Below are positions 1-10,612 of a DNA stretch of 64,000 nt, in pieces. Made by a program: the position numbers and the translations under genes. This DNA comes from Corythucha ciliata (lineage: Eukaryota > Arthropoda > Insecta > Hemiptera > Tingidae): NCBI GenBank assembly GCA_038030265.1, contig CM075938.1:51453189-51517188 (forward strand), read 5' to 3'. The notes beneath the pieces are model-generated. The model was not told the DNA's origin and did not search any database. It was given only the letters and a program-made list of their open reading frames with translations. Each line of letters opens with the position of its first letter. The first letter of the stretch is position 1.

Positions 1-689
1 GGCTACCCCCCTGTGCCGAGGGTCATAGGAAATGATAGCTGGGAGATGGACAGGGGTGTGTCGTAAAGGGCCAAAGCCTCTCAAGATGCGCTGATTTGGG
101 GGCAGGGGGCCCACTTCATTTAAGTTCACGCCTCCAAACTTTGACAGGGTGCTATGGCTCCTCGTTTTATTGACCTCGCCTGCGTAGTATCCCAGTGCGC
201 TCTCTTCGCTTGGGGAGCCTGCAGCCGTAAACAGCTCACTCCAGTCCGAAACGATTGCACCTTTGTTTTCGCGGCCCCTACAATTCTATCGTGCGCTCCA
301 TAGCCCGTCGCCTTTCTTACATAGTCAAACCAATGAAAGTGCATAACAGTGGTCTGTCGGTGGATACGTCCCCAGAACCCCCCAACCCAACCCCCGACTC
401 TCATGGATCAGGCTGCTTTTTGGCGGCCATTCGACGACCCTGTGCCCCCCCCCCGCCTATCAAGACAGTCCACAAAAGTAGGGTAGCCAACTCGAAATCT
501 GACGAAATAAGGAACAAAAGTTTCTAAGTCCAAAATCTTCTGGGACAAAAAGGAAAAAAGCAGGACACTCGACTTGTGAGGTGTTGGCATACGCGAAGGA
601 CGTGCTCGACGAGCTAGAACAACTCTAACCACAAAATCATTGAAGCAGAGGCGTAGAGTTTAAATTTTCGTTGGGGGGGGTAGGGAACT
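1..689. other. No recognised gene
   Basis: Mixed-composition sequence with runs of C and G. Both strands have short open frames of up to 92 codons, but none has a motif, splice context or composition that I recognise. I see no RNA gene or bounded repeat here. Confidence 0.5.
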
Positions 690-1000
690 AGCCCGGACCA
701 AAAACGCTAAATCACGGCAAAAAATCGAGGTACATCACTATTTCGCGGGTTAAAACGCCAATTCACGGGTAAAATTGAGGAAACGCTTTATTTCACTGAT
801 AAAAATGAGAAAAAGTGCTAATTCACGGCTAGAATTAAGAAAAGCACTTAATTCACGGCTAGAATTAAGAAAAGCCCCTAATTCACGGCTAGAATTAAGA
901 AAAGCCCCTAATTCACAGAATTAAGAAAAGCCCCTAATTCACAGAATTAAGAAAAGCCCCTAATTCACAGGATAAAAAGCGCTAAATAACGGCTAAAATT
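690..1000. repeat. Minisatellite, family M1 (reverse orientation)
   Basis: Tandem units of about 30 bp read AATTCACGGCTAGAATTAAG followed by AAAAGCCCCT. Three neighbouring units at about 850-940 are nearly identical, and shortened 26-bp units follow. The unit is the reverse complement of the GCGAATTAGCG plus CTCAATTTTAGCC repeat seen at 5.2-6.3, 23.8-25.0, 29-30.7, 34.4-35.4 and 38.5-40.5 kb, so I place them all in one family, M1. Confidence 0.85.
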
Positions 1001-1019
1001 GCAAAAAAAAAGCTCGAAC

Positions 1020-1145
1020 CAAAGAAAGATGTGACCCCAAAAAGTTCCAACTACCAAAACCACTAACCAAAAATGCACTAACCCCAAAAAACCTCTGACC
1101 AAAATTACATTACCCACAAAAACTCCAGCAACAAAATGCTATAAC
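1020..1145. repeat. Degenerate 15-16 bp minisatellite, family M3
   Basis: Loose repeats of the form CTAACC(A/C)CAAAATGCT. The array resumes at about 1811 after the 1146-1800 insertion, so the insertion split one array. Related units occur at 3640-4160 and, in a CAGCAAAG form, at 17225-17560 and 19003-19480. Confidence 0.6.
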
Positions 1146-1226
1146 TAGTAAATTAATTAAACTGATATTATCCGGACGACGATGGAAGGGCATAGCCCAA
1201 CACGATTCGAGTTTCGAGAAAAAATG

Positions 1227-1299
1227 GCTCTCCGGCGGGATTCGAACCCGCAACCTCTGGATTACCAGTCCAGCACGCTGCCATTTGCGCCACGGAGGC
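1227..1299 (-). tRNA. tRNA-Thr(GGT)-like, left arm copy
   Basis: Cloverleaf by eye on the - strand: 7-nt acceptor GCCTCCG, D-stem GCGC/GCGT, anticodon stem CTGGA/TCCAG with loop CTGGTAA (anticodon GGT, threonine), T-stem GCGGG/CCCGC with loop TTCGAAT. The 3' acceptor strand reads CGGAGAGC, which pairs fully only if one A is bulged. A functional tRNA is therefore uncertain, and it may be a tRNA-derived part of the mobile element. It is the mirror copy of 1605-1677. Confidence 0.65.
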
Positions 1300-1604
1300 G
1301 CCTATGGGAGTCGTACTCCGAGGGATAAGCTAAGCCGAACCCCACCTAGGTCCATTGTTTCTCGAAACTCTAGGCGCTTCTCCTGATCGGTAAACCACGC
1401 CGAATTTAATCTTATCTAGATGTTGTTAGATTGATATAATGAATAAATCTGTCGCCGGCATTTTAATTAGTAAATTATCAACATCTAGATAAGATTAAAT
1501 TCGGCGTGGTTTACCGATCAGGAGAAGCGCCTAGAGTTTCGAGAAACAATGGACCTAGGTGGGGTTCGGCTTAGCTTATCCCTCGGAGTACGACTCCCAT
1601 AGGC

Positions 1605-1677
1605 GCCTCCGTGGCGCAAATGGCAGCGTGCTGGACTGGTAATCCAGAGGTTGCGGGTTCGAATCCCGCCGGAGAGC
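1605..1677 (+). tRNA. tRNA-Thr(GGT)-like, right arm copy
   Basis: Same sequence as 1227-1299 in the opposite orientation: intact D, anticodon (GGT) and T arms, B-box GGTTCGAATCC and A-box-like TGGCGCAAATGG. The acceptor stem has an extra A near its 3' end. About 125 nt upstream and 120 nt downstream belong to the same repeated monomer, so the tRNA sits in the middle of the element and not at its end as in a typical SINE. Confidence 0.65.
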
Positions 1678-1949
1678 CATTTTTTCTCGAAACTCGAATC
1701 GTGTTGGGCTATGCCCTTCCATCGTCGTCCGGATAATATCAGTTTAATTAATTTACTAATTAAAATGCTGGCGACAGATTTATTCATTATATCAATCTAA
1801 ATGCTATAACCCCAAAATGTTCTAATCTCAAAAAGCTCGCATCACAAAAAGCAGCAATCCCAAATGATGTAACCACGGAATATGCTTCAAATAATTATTA
1901 ATCACCACTAATATTAGAGAACCTATAATCAGACAGGTAAAATCACAGA

Positions 1950-2068
1950 CGCCATGTTCGCTCTTATCAATTATCAGCCTTGTAAAATCCACCTTTTGTT
2001 CATGTTTTGTGAATGTCAACAAACCACCCCCAACCTATCTTATTAAACTGATAAGAACGAACATGGCG
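1950..2068. repeat. Short inverted repeat
   Basis: CGCCATGTTCGCTCTTATCA at 1950 is matched in reverse complement at about 2049-2068 with one mismatch in 20. The loop is about 78 nt. Family unknown; possibly a worn miniature foldback. Confidence 0.5.
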
Positions 2069-2079
2069 CCGTATGCGTC

Positions 2080-2960
2080 TACTCGTCTTTAAAGGTTCCT
2101 TACTAATATTTCTGTTACAGTGGGAATGTTGTTTGTTCATAAGATTTCGCAATTGTTAGCGGAAAATATTAATTTAAAAATCATCAGTTTCATATTTTTT
2201 AACATTAAAACCAATAAAAAAATCAGAAAATGTTGAAAAATGAACCATAGAGACAATTTAAATGGTGCAAGGACAACAGAAAAAAAATAAAACCACTTCT
2301 TAAATTCAACCGTATCCGTGAAAATAGCGAACAACGAGTGTGGCTAAGGAGTAAACTACATTTTAAAAAATTCATTTCGTAAAAATAAAACCATACAGAC
2401 AATTCAAATGGTCTGAAATGAACAAACACAAAATTTAAAAAATATATATCATAAATTCGAGGAGATATCTCGGAAATGAACGTCGCGCTGGTCGTGTACC
2501 CCCTTAACGTTTCACATTAATTTACAATTCTATACTTTGCGGTTACTTTATAGGCAATGGGCACATATCCCGTCTGCCAGGAAGGTTCCAACACTTCCAG
2601 TTAACTAACTAGGCACTTAAGATAAAAAAAAAGATAATATTAACATGATATAAAAACTAATAATGGCTTCAAGGGGCGAGCACATGAGTGGCACAATAAA
2701 TATTTCGCCGAGACCAATAAACTAATTCAATAAGTAACTAATAGAGCAAAATTAATTAATTAATATTGAATCAATAAACAACATAACAATAAATAAATGA
2801 ATAGCAATACACACTAACGCAACAAATCATAAATTACGAAATAGGCAAGAATGACTTAAGGCAAGAGAACAGTAACCACTCAGGAGACACTAGAGGACTA
2901 GAATATTCTATCACAATTCTGTTATGTTAATTAAACTCCGCCGGTTCTTCTATATTTCAT
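2080..2960. other. AT-rich stretch, nothing recognised
   Basis: Very A+T-rich DNA with no plausible coding exon. It ends with the weak pyrimidine stretch and AG that precede the possible exon at 2963. Confidence 0.5.
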
Positions 2961-2962
2961 AG

Positions 2963-3175
2963 GCATTGGACGAAGAAACTGGTCAGGCTCAACCAACTCC
3001 TGCCGTTCAAAATCTCCACCACCTCCGTCACTCCGAAATCCCTAGCCCCAAGAAATCTGACTCGAAATTCTTTAAGAACGGGGGCAGACGTCCAGGAAGT
3101 GCACCCACGGTCTCCTCCTCATTCAAATTGCACAAGGATTCGTTCTGCCCCCCAAGTATAGGCGTTCAGCTCTAG
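2963..3175 (+). CDS. Possible isolated exon, product unknown
   Basis: An acceptor-like CTTCTATATTTCATAG is followed by about 70 open codons rich in Ser, Pro, Lys and His (begins ALDEETGQAQPTPAV), then a TAG at 3173. A possible donor AA|GTATAG lies at 3156. The base composition is more coding-like than that of its surroundings. I recognise no domain. It could be the last exon of a gene beginning to the left, an upstream exon of another transcript, or chance. Confidence 0.3.
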   Translation, partial: ALDEETGQAQPTPAVQNLHHLRHSEIPSPKKSDSKFFKNGGRRPGSAPTVSSSFKLHKDSFCPPSIGVQL

Positions 3176-3639
3176 AAGCTCCCCCCTCAACTTGAAAAAT
3201 GTTTCTGGTCATTTTTAAGGAGACCCCTTCCTTGATGTAGACATTCCCTGTTGGTGTGTCTAATTTAGTGTATAGGGTGTGATACTGCGTTTCGACTGCC
3301 CCATTTATCCCTTTCCCTGCTTCTAACTGCGTCCCTCAAAGGCCCAATCTCAAATTTTCTCTCTAGTTCCGTCCTCCCACCCCCGTTTGCCCAAAAACAA
3401 CACTTCTCGAGGACGCACTCCGCCAGAAATCTCGGCAGTCGCTCCCCCAGTCACGTGAGGACACGAGACAGAAAGTTTTAACCAAAATTTATGTATTTAA
3501 CTAAAATGCACTAACCCGGTTTGTGTCTTGTCCCTGGGACCCATTCCCATTGTGAGAAGGCGACAATAGCCGTGCGGCGTGGGATGGACCGACGCGTGCA
3601 AGACCGGGTTCTCGACCTCCCCGCGCGCGGCGTTGACTG

Positions 3640-4160
3640 TCGTCAGAAAAATGCACTGACCACAAAATGTTTCAACCACAAAATGCTCTAACCACAAAAC
3701 GCTTTAACCACAAAATGCTCTAACCCCAAAATGTTCTAACCTCAAAAAGCTCGCATCACAAAAAGCATCAACCCAAACATGATGTAACTTTAGAAAGTTT
3801 TAACCACAAAAACAACTAAACAAACATGCACTAACCACGAAATGCTCTAAACACAAAGGGCTGTAATCACCAAAATATTCTAATCACAAAATGCTCCAAC
3901 CACAAAATGATCTAACCACAAAATGGTCTACCCACGAAAGCTCCAATCACAAAATGCTCTATCCTCAAAAAGCAAAAATAAATGAAATACAAAAGGCTTG
4001 ACCCCACAGAAAGCAGCGACTCAGCCGAATTGCGAAGTACGCACAAATACTAACAAAACGTTCCAACCGCAAAAACCTTTTACCAAAAATGCACTAAACA
4101 GAGTATTTTGGATCCCAAAAAGCTCTGACCACAGAAAAATTGAACCACAAAAACACGAAT
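3640..4160. repeat. Minisatellite, family M3
   Basis: Repeated CTAACCACAAAATGCT units of 15-16 bp with many variants (CCCCAAAATGTT, CACAAAAAGCTC). It is the same family as 1020-1145 and the 1811-1860 flank. Confidence 0.75.
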
Positions 4161-5035
4161 AGAACGATTTGCAACAATAATTCTTACTTCATGGAGCAGG
4201 CCAGATTCACACGCATCTTCATTCCAAAAAAAAAATATTAGTATATGCCCAATGTCAATTGTTTAGACATTTAGTGCAGAATCCGGGACAAATTTCGTCC
4301 TGGGATGACCTTGCCCGGGACTCTGCACAAAATTAGCCCATCCGAAACTGTCTCGGTTCATATCCACAAAAACTTCATCCAATTCGCAGTTTTACGGAAG
4401 CCCCTTTCCAATTTTTGAATATTCAGCCCCGCAATTGACGATTTAATTGCCAGCCAGCAATAAAACTCACAATTTTGCACCTATGTCACCGGTGAAATTT
4501 GGGTGTCCGCGGCTTTCCATTTTCGCGAATACACTGTTGCAATTTCGGGTTACTCCAGGCCAGAAACTTATAATTTCAAAGAATTGTAACTTCGCCATGT
4601 TATAGGCTCATTCTCACTACCCCCTTGGACCTTCATCTAATTCCCGGTTTACGGGGCAGCCTTTCCGATTAAAACTTAGGGGGAGGGGGGGGGGCACTAT
4701 TGTAATGTTCTTGGGTCTGGTTTTGGGTGGCTAAATTTATGAAACAGCGGCTGAATTCGCGGCTAAAATTAAGAAAATGGCAATTTACCGGATTAGTTAT
4801 AAAGGAATCAATAAAATACGAGCATGATTCATGTTCGGTATTCTAACTCTTAAAAAGGGCCATCACAATCACCATGACGGTTGGTGGATTGAGCGTGGAG
4901 GCTCTCGTCTCACGTCGTCGCACCTTCTTCACCTACACCATTTCCATGGTACAGGACCCCCCCCCCCATTTTTTTATGGTCAGACCATGTTGTGGCGGAC
5001 AATTTTGGGATCCAGGGGACCACCACAATTACTTC
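4161..5035. other. No recognised gene
   Basis: Unique-looking sequence with a G-run near 4680. I see no exon with convincing splice borders. Confidence 0.45.
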
Positions 5036-5199
5036 ACCGGGGACAGTGGCGTAGGTAGGAATTTTTCCTGGGGGGGGGGGGATCAGATTGAAATCTCGTA
5101 AGGGTGAGGGGAGGGGGTAATTTCACATTTTAGTCATCATTCCACCCAGCCAGCACACTCTTGAATATGGACATCTTGCTGGCCTCATCATAGCCTCAA

Positions 5200-6260
5200 T
5201 CTCTCAGTTAGGGGTGATTTTAGGACTCTTCCCGCAAATTAGCGCTTTTCTCAATTTCAGCCGCAGATTAGCGGTTTTGCCCCACCCCCTCCCATAGCCA
5301 TGAATTTGCGCATTTTCTCAACAATAGCAACAAAGTATCGTTTTCATCCCGCGAGCGATGTTTCTTAATTATCCACGAGTTTTGGCGTTTTCTTCAATTT
5401 TAGCAGCATATTAACGATTTCTTATTTTTTTTCACCAGGGGATTAGCACTTTTCTCAGTTTTAGCTGGAAATTAACGTTTTTCTTAAGTGTTTTCCACAA
5501 TACTAGCCGCAAAATAGGGGGATTTTTCACGAATCATGTTTTTTTTTGGTTCACCACATGAGCGATTTTACTCAGTTTACTCGCAAATTAGTGGTTTCTT
5601 CACCTATTGCCACAATTGGGCGCTTTTTTTCAATTTCAAGTTTTTTTTTTTTCAAGTTCACGACACCTAATTCGAGAATTACTAATGTTTCTCAATTTTA
5701 GCAGCGAATTTTCGCTTTTTCTAAATTTTAGCAGCGTGGTAGCGTTTCCAACCCGTGCACTACCTACCGAGTTTTGTCAATTGTTGCCAAGAATTGGCGG
5801 TTGACTCAATTTAAGCTGCAAATTAGCGCTTTTTCCCATTTTTAACTGAGAATTAGTTATTTCCCCAATTTGAACTGAAAATTAACGTTTTTCGTAATTT
5901 TAGCTGCGCTAATTGGTGATTTTTTTCAATTTTTGTCGTGAATTCGTGATTTTCTTCATTTTTTATCCACGAATTAACGTTTTTCCATACCTTTATATCT
6001 GCAAATTGCAAATTAGCGATTTTTCCCAATTTCAGCTGTGAAATAGCGTTTTGTGCTAATTTTGCGGCTATTCAGCATCCTATTCCCTTTTTCATACGCG
6101 AATGGGCGATTTTACGCCCCATTATTTTTGTCCAATTTTAACCTGAAGGCGTCGATTTCGCGCGATTTCCACAATTTATTCGTAGAATGGCCTCCGTGTA
6201 CAGTGAATCAGCGATTTTTTTCTTAATTTTAGTCTGGAAGTTGCATCGCGAGACCACGAA
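5200..6260. repeat. Minisatellite, family M1
   Basis: About 35 degenerate units of 28-31 bp, each with GCGAATTAGCG, a T-run, then CTCAATTTTAGCC. The segment from 5044 onward is also present as a diverged direct copy from 28819, sharing the leading unique part and then the array. Confidence 0.85.
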
Positions 6261-6639
6261 TCAGCGGTTTCTAGCAGCTATAGCGACGAATATTACCGAT
6301 TTTTGCCTGTTAGAGGGTCCGGGGCGAACCCCCCTCCCCCCATAACCACGGTACACTACTGCGATGGGTCTGACGTCCAAGGAAAAAGCTGGACGTACTC
6401 GGACTTTTTCGGGCTGCTTCAAGTCCAGAAAATCCGCTAAACCTAACTTCAACGTGAAACGCTCATGGAGATTTTATGGGGCTCTTCGCTATGGTAGTAG
6501 TGCTCCTTCGTTCGTATGCTTGTGGCTCCGGGGGGGGAGGGGGGATCTATCCCTCATATCCCTCCCGTACCTACGCCCCTGAGCCACGCATCAATAAGGC
6601 TCAGTGGCGCCGAAACGATTTCAATGAGCTGTAGCAGAA

Positions 6640-7640
6640 TTCTGGAAAAAGGACCCACCCACCTCTCGGTGAGTGGGAAATGGCCAAATACACAATTCCG
6701 CACAACATTGAAAATGGCTAAACTGACAATTATTCATACCCTAATAAAATAACCAAACTTCCCCCCTCCCCACCAAACGCCATATAAATTTCAATCTTCA
6801 AAGTATTTCCGTCTAAAAATGGTCAAACTGGTCATTCGGGCTCTTTGCAAAGCGTCAGGGGACGAATCGCCACTTGAAAGTCGCTAAACTGGCTGGTCTG
6901 CGCCCAAAAAAAATGACCATACGTAGGTTTTCATGGACTAATTTTGCGCTTCGCTCTACTAAAAATGGCTTTAAAAGAAAAAAAATCAGTTAAATTCACT
7001 ATTTACGCCCTTTAACAGTAAAACTGACGATTCGCTACTTTAAAATGGGTAAACTGACAATTCAGAGCTCTGAAAATTGGCGAACTGGCAATTCGCCCTC
7101 GAAAAATGACCAATTCGCGCCCAAAAATGGCAAAACTGAAGATCCGCGCTTAAAATAAATGGCTAAACTAACCGTTTACTAACTGACGATTCGTCCTCCT
7201 TGAAATAGACAAATGGACGCCCTAAAAATGGCTCAAATGATTATTTGAGCCTTAGAAATGCTTAAAATGAAGACTCACATCTTGAAAATGGCTAAACTGA
7301 CGATTCCCGCTTCTAAAATAACCCAAAGTGACAAAACTCATGACCCGAAAATGGCAAACTCTGGCCTTTCAACCCTAGGAATAGAGCTGGGCGGACTTTT
7401 CGAGTCTAAAAAAATGACAAATTTGACTATTTTCTTACAAAAATATTGGTAAAACTGAAGAAAATTTGAAAATTGTCTGGTTTATAAGCCCAACTGGTTA
7501 TTCGCACCCAAAGAATGGCAAAAAAGACTGTGTGTGCCTTGAAAATAGCTAAACTGATGATTCGCGCCATAAAAATGTCTGAACCGACGATTTGTGCCCT
7601 GAAAATGGCGATCTAAAAATGGCCAAATAGACCTTGGGGG
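6640..7640. repeat. Minisatellite, family M2 (reverse orientation)
   Basis: Units near 30 bp containing AAAATGGCTAAACTGACGAT then TCGCGCCC. The reverse complement of this unit fills the separate hAT-like element at 10613-13182. Confidence 0.8.
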
Positions 7641-7746
7641 AAATGGGGCTCTTCGTTATGGTTCGCTCGTATACTTTGTAGCTCTGTGGGGGGGGGGGAT
7701 CTATCCTCCATATCCCCCCCCCGTACCTACGCCCCTTGACCGGGGA

Positions 7747-8599
7747 CAATCTCCTTTACTCAGCGGCCTACCTGCGGCGAGTTCATGCCAGGCAAGCCCA
7801 CCGAGACACCCCCCCCCCTTTCCTTCTTCGCCTGAAAATGCGGTGAAGGAAAATCAGACGAGGGAATGAACAATTGTGAAGGGAAAAATTTGTTTGACGT
7901 ATTTGTTAACATACTTTCCAACGACGCTTATAACTTCCTCATTTATTTAAGCGCGCAATAAAAATGTATCATTTTTTATTGTTAGACTATTTTCTTTTTT
8001 CCTACTTTCTATTCCCTTTTGAAATCAGGAAATGGGGACTTGTTAGATATCCCGTCTGTGGAAATGTCTACCCCCCGCACGCCCACCCAACCATGTCACA
8101 ACACGAGAAGTCGAAGCCTTTGACCTCTCCATTCCATCAAATGAGAACCGTTTGTTTACTCGAATGACTTTAATGAGGGGCAAGTAAAGGCACTCAAATG
8201 TTTATAAATACCTTAACGGTGTGGAATTTCAACCACTTTTTCGGTCGGTTTTATTCGTCGTTCATCGTTGAAACGTTTATCTCACGTTCATCGCGCGCAT
8301 TTTCAAGCACAGAAACACACACACCAAAAAAAAAGTGTGGGTTTTGTAGCCCCACGATGATGTCAAGGGTCATCATTCAAAACCTCGAAAGGGATGATTT
8401 TTTCGCTTTGTTTTCATAAAGAATCACACTGGCTGCCATTTATAAAGGGCAAGGTCGCGATCGAAAACAAATTATTGACGGTGGTTGGTTGGTTGGTGGT
8501 GAGGAGGGGGGAAGACGATTACTTCCTAGTTTTGTTCCCTTTTTGTTTTATTTGGACGTCATTATTTTTACAATCTCGCGAGTTGTATTGGGAATAAAA
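7747..8599. other. No recognised gene
   Basis: Mixed sequence between the first hAT-like element and the putative promoter region. Short frames of up to 73 codons have no motif or splice context that I recognise. Confidence 0.4.
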
Positions 8600-9428
8600 T
8601 TATGTATGATTCACTCGCTAACTGCACTGCAGTAAATCATTTAACAGGTGTTTTAGTGTTTTTCCTTCCCTGTTCATCACCGTGCATCATCATCGCTATT
8701 AATATTTCATATCGCTCGATAGCGTCATAAAAATAAATCTTTGAATCGCGGTTATTGTTACGCGATTCACACAGAAAACCGCGACGGCATTCTTTCGTTT
8801 AATTGGGGACGAATCTAAGATCTCCGGACGTCGAGCATTATTTCCCTTCCAGGAGGGTGTTTGAACTCTGTAGAGCACGCTCGAACGTGAAATCGCGGCC
8901 CCGAGTTTAAATTCCATTTAAGAAGAAAAAAAAAAAAAAAAAAAAAATCGCCGACTCGCGTTCTCCATTACGCATTGTGCGAATGATGTGATTTAGTGGT
9001 GGCGGCGCGGCGGCAGGAGGGAATCTCCAGATAATTTCCAGACGTGATCTTCTGACCGACCCCCTTCACAAAAGGCACGCGGTCGCGATGGTGTTAGTAG
9101 TGGTGGTGGTTGGGGGGGGGAGTACCTACTTGTTAAAAAAAAAAAAAAATAGGAAAAAACAAAGGTTGAAGAGGGACAGTAGCGTATCGAGGAAGTGGGG
9201 TGGTGGAAAAAGATGGGGATGGATGGTGTGGTGGTTGAACGCCTGGTGAAGCCAAGCGCCTGGTTTCGAGTTCCTCGAAGTTGTTTTATTTGTGACAGTG
9301 AAGTGAAAGACCAGGTTTAGTCGTTGTCTGCTTCCCCATGGTTGAGGACATACGCTGGTCTTGGGAAAAATTATAAAAAAGTTTCAAGTCGATTTTTTTT
9401 GTTAATTTTTTAAAAATAATTCAGTGCC
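8600..9428 (+). promoter_or_regulatory. Candidate promoter and 5' UTR of the DYRK gene
   Basis: CpG-containing sequence (a GGCGGCGCGGCGGCAGG stretch near 9000) comes just before the candidate start codon at 9429. There is no clear TATA box. A 12-codon upstream frame begins with ATG at 9340 and ends at TAA before the main start, so translation could be damped by it. The transcription start cannot be placed from sequence. Assignment to the kinase gene rests on the exon at 9429. Confidence 0.35.
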
Positions 9429-9470
9429 ATGGCCGCTTGTGGTCTACTTTCTTTGGCTAGTACAGTTTCG
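9429..9470 (+). CDS. Candidate first coding exon of the DYRK gene
   Basis: ATG in a good context (GTGCCATGG) opens 14 codons (MAACGLLSLASTVS) that run into a consensus donor TCG|GTGAGT. The exon ends in phase 0, the phase needed by the kinase exon at 37068. No other ATG exon with a strong phase-0 donor stood out in between. The intron would be 27.6 kb. RNA evidence is needed to join it. It could belong to another transcript. Confidence 0.45.
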
Positions 9471-9924
9471 GTGAGTACTTTTATTCATGCTCGTGCAGCA
9501 ATACGCTGGTTACATATTTGTATACGTGCAATTTGTGGGCTTAAACAGTCACCACAAATATTCCTCATTAACGAAACGTGACTTGCTTTTTCTTGGGGCG
9601 ATGAAAATCAAGGGCCCAAATGGCGTCCCTTTGTTCCTTACGCGTCCAATTGGTATCAGAATTGGAACAAAATAACATCTTAACATCAAATTTTCATTGT
9701 TTGTGTCACTGCCCCACCCCCTACGTCATATTTTTCGCTCATTTGGCCGTTAAACGTTACTTTTCCTTTTAATAATTTTTGACGTTTATTGGATCAATTT
9801 TTTCTCATAAATAATAAGCAATGATATCAATCATTTCAGAAACAACTTCTGAAACCCACTCTGAAGTATAATTCAACACGTTATTTGCATTAAACCGTCA
9901 TTTGTCTTATCAGGGCCAGTTGCT

Positions 9925-9967
<43 letters not shown>

Positions 9968-10604
9968 TCACTGGTTATTCCTCAACATCGATAATATTGT
10001 TAATTGTCTCGAGTACCGTCGTGCCTTGACAAAAGGCCTTTACCACGTTCGTGAGGGACTAAGATATTGTCAATTTTCAACGCTACCCTCCTTCTCCCTC
10101 CACCACCCGACCAACTCGCTCACGAAATCAACTGATTTAATCTCGTTTCCTCGTAACAAATCGGATAGAGCAAGTAATTCAAAAACCTCCTCGTTCATTA
10201 TATTGGCAGAGGACACCTCCCCCCCCCGCCCTCAATATATCCACACTATACGAGTTCCCTTGGCCTTTGGCGTTGATTGTAACACAGTTATAGCTCAAGA
10301 TCGAGGTCTCAAGATTGTTTAGAACCGAAGGTTCTATACGTTTATAGGGGGCGATAACGCAGAATACTCGCACCAGAATCGTTTTTTTGCGGGGCGGAAT
10401 TGACATTTTCCATGTTGTGATCTCGTATAAAAGACAATTTTTAGATCTGCAAGACAGTTCCCCGGAGCGTAGTTGTCAATAATGTTTGATTTACTGGGTG
10501 GAAATGCTACTGTTTGATCTAAAAATGAAGATTCCAGGGCCAAATTTCCGGGATACTGGACGATTAACCAGCTTTTTATTACGAATAAATTATACCGCGT
10601 GTTT
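9471..10604. other. Start of putative long intron, nothing else recognised
   Basis: Non-repetitive except for the T-run at 9928-9966. Open frames at 10026-10322 have no recognisable content. Confidence 0.4.
9928..9966. repeat. Poly(T) tract, 39 T
   Basis: Uninterrupted T-run. It could be the tail of a short - strand retroelement insertion, but I see no recognisable body next to it. Confidence 0.9.
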
Positions 10605-10612
10605 CTGGGACG

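Larger units (their letters stand above)
1146..1800. mobile_element. Inverted, circularly permuted dimer of a tRNA-bearing element
   Basis: Bases 1146-1425 and 1479-1758 are near-perfect reverse complements (280 bp arms centred on 1452). The 53-nt spacer 1426-1478 is itself the reverse complement of the right end, about 1759-1800. The right copy is therefore a full monomer of about 322 nt on the - strand. The left copy is the same monomer in the opposite direction, opened at a different point: its tail is joined to its head at 1425/1426, and about 10 nt (TAGTAAATTA) are repeated at both of its ends. The 12-bp AAATGCTATAAC flanks the whole at 1134-1145 and 1799-1810, which looks like a target-site duplication in M3 minisatellite. 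Each monomer carries one tRNA-Thr-like sequence. I do not recognise the family. The permutation suggests a circular or tandem intermediate, which is inference. Confidence 0.8.
5044..7738. mobile_element. hAT-like nonautonomous transposon carrying two minisatellites
   Basis: The left end CAGTGGCGTAGGTA at 5044 and the right end TACCTACGCCCCTTG ending at 7738 are imperfect inverted repeats. The 8-bp ACCGGGGA is duplicated exactly at 5036-5043 and 7739-7746. An 8-bp duplication with CA-starting ends is characteristic of the hAT superfamily. There is no transposase. Inside are an M1 array (5200-6260), a block with a second right-end-like sequence (6474-6581) and an M2 array (6640-7640). Bases 6474-6581 and 7640-7738 resemble one another, so the right part was duplicated or a second element is nested. 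Confidence 0.75.

Noticed and set aside
690..1000. CRISPR-like array (regular 30-bp repeats)
   Set aside because: No conserved repeat alternating with unique spacers; units are contiguous and degenerate, and the context is eukaryotic.
1146..1800. Hammerhead or other self-cleaving ribozyme in the tRNA-bearing monomer
   Set aside because: No CTGANGA core with a matching GAAA was found on either strand.
6340..6360. TACACTACTGC as the right end of a separate nested hAT element
   Set aside because: Similar to the 40824 end, but no paired left end or 8-bp duplication could be found.
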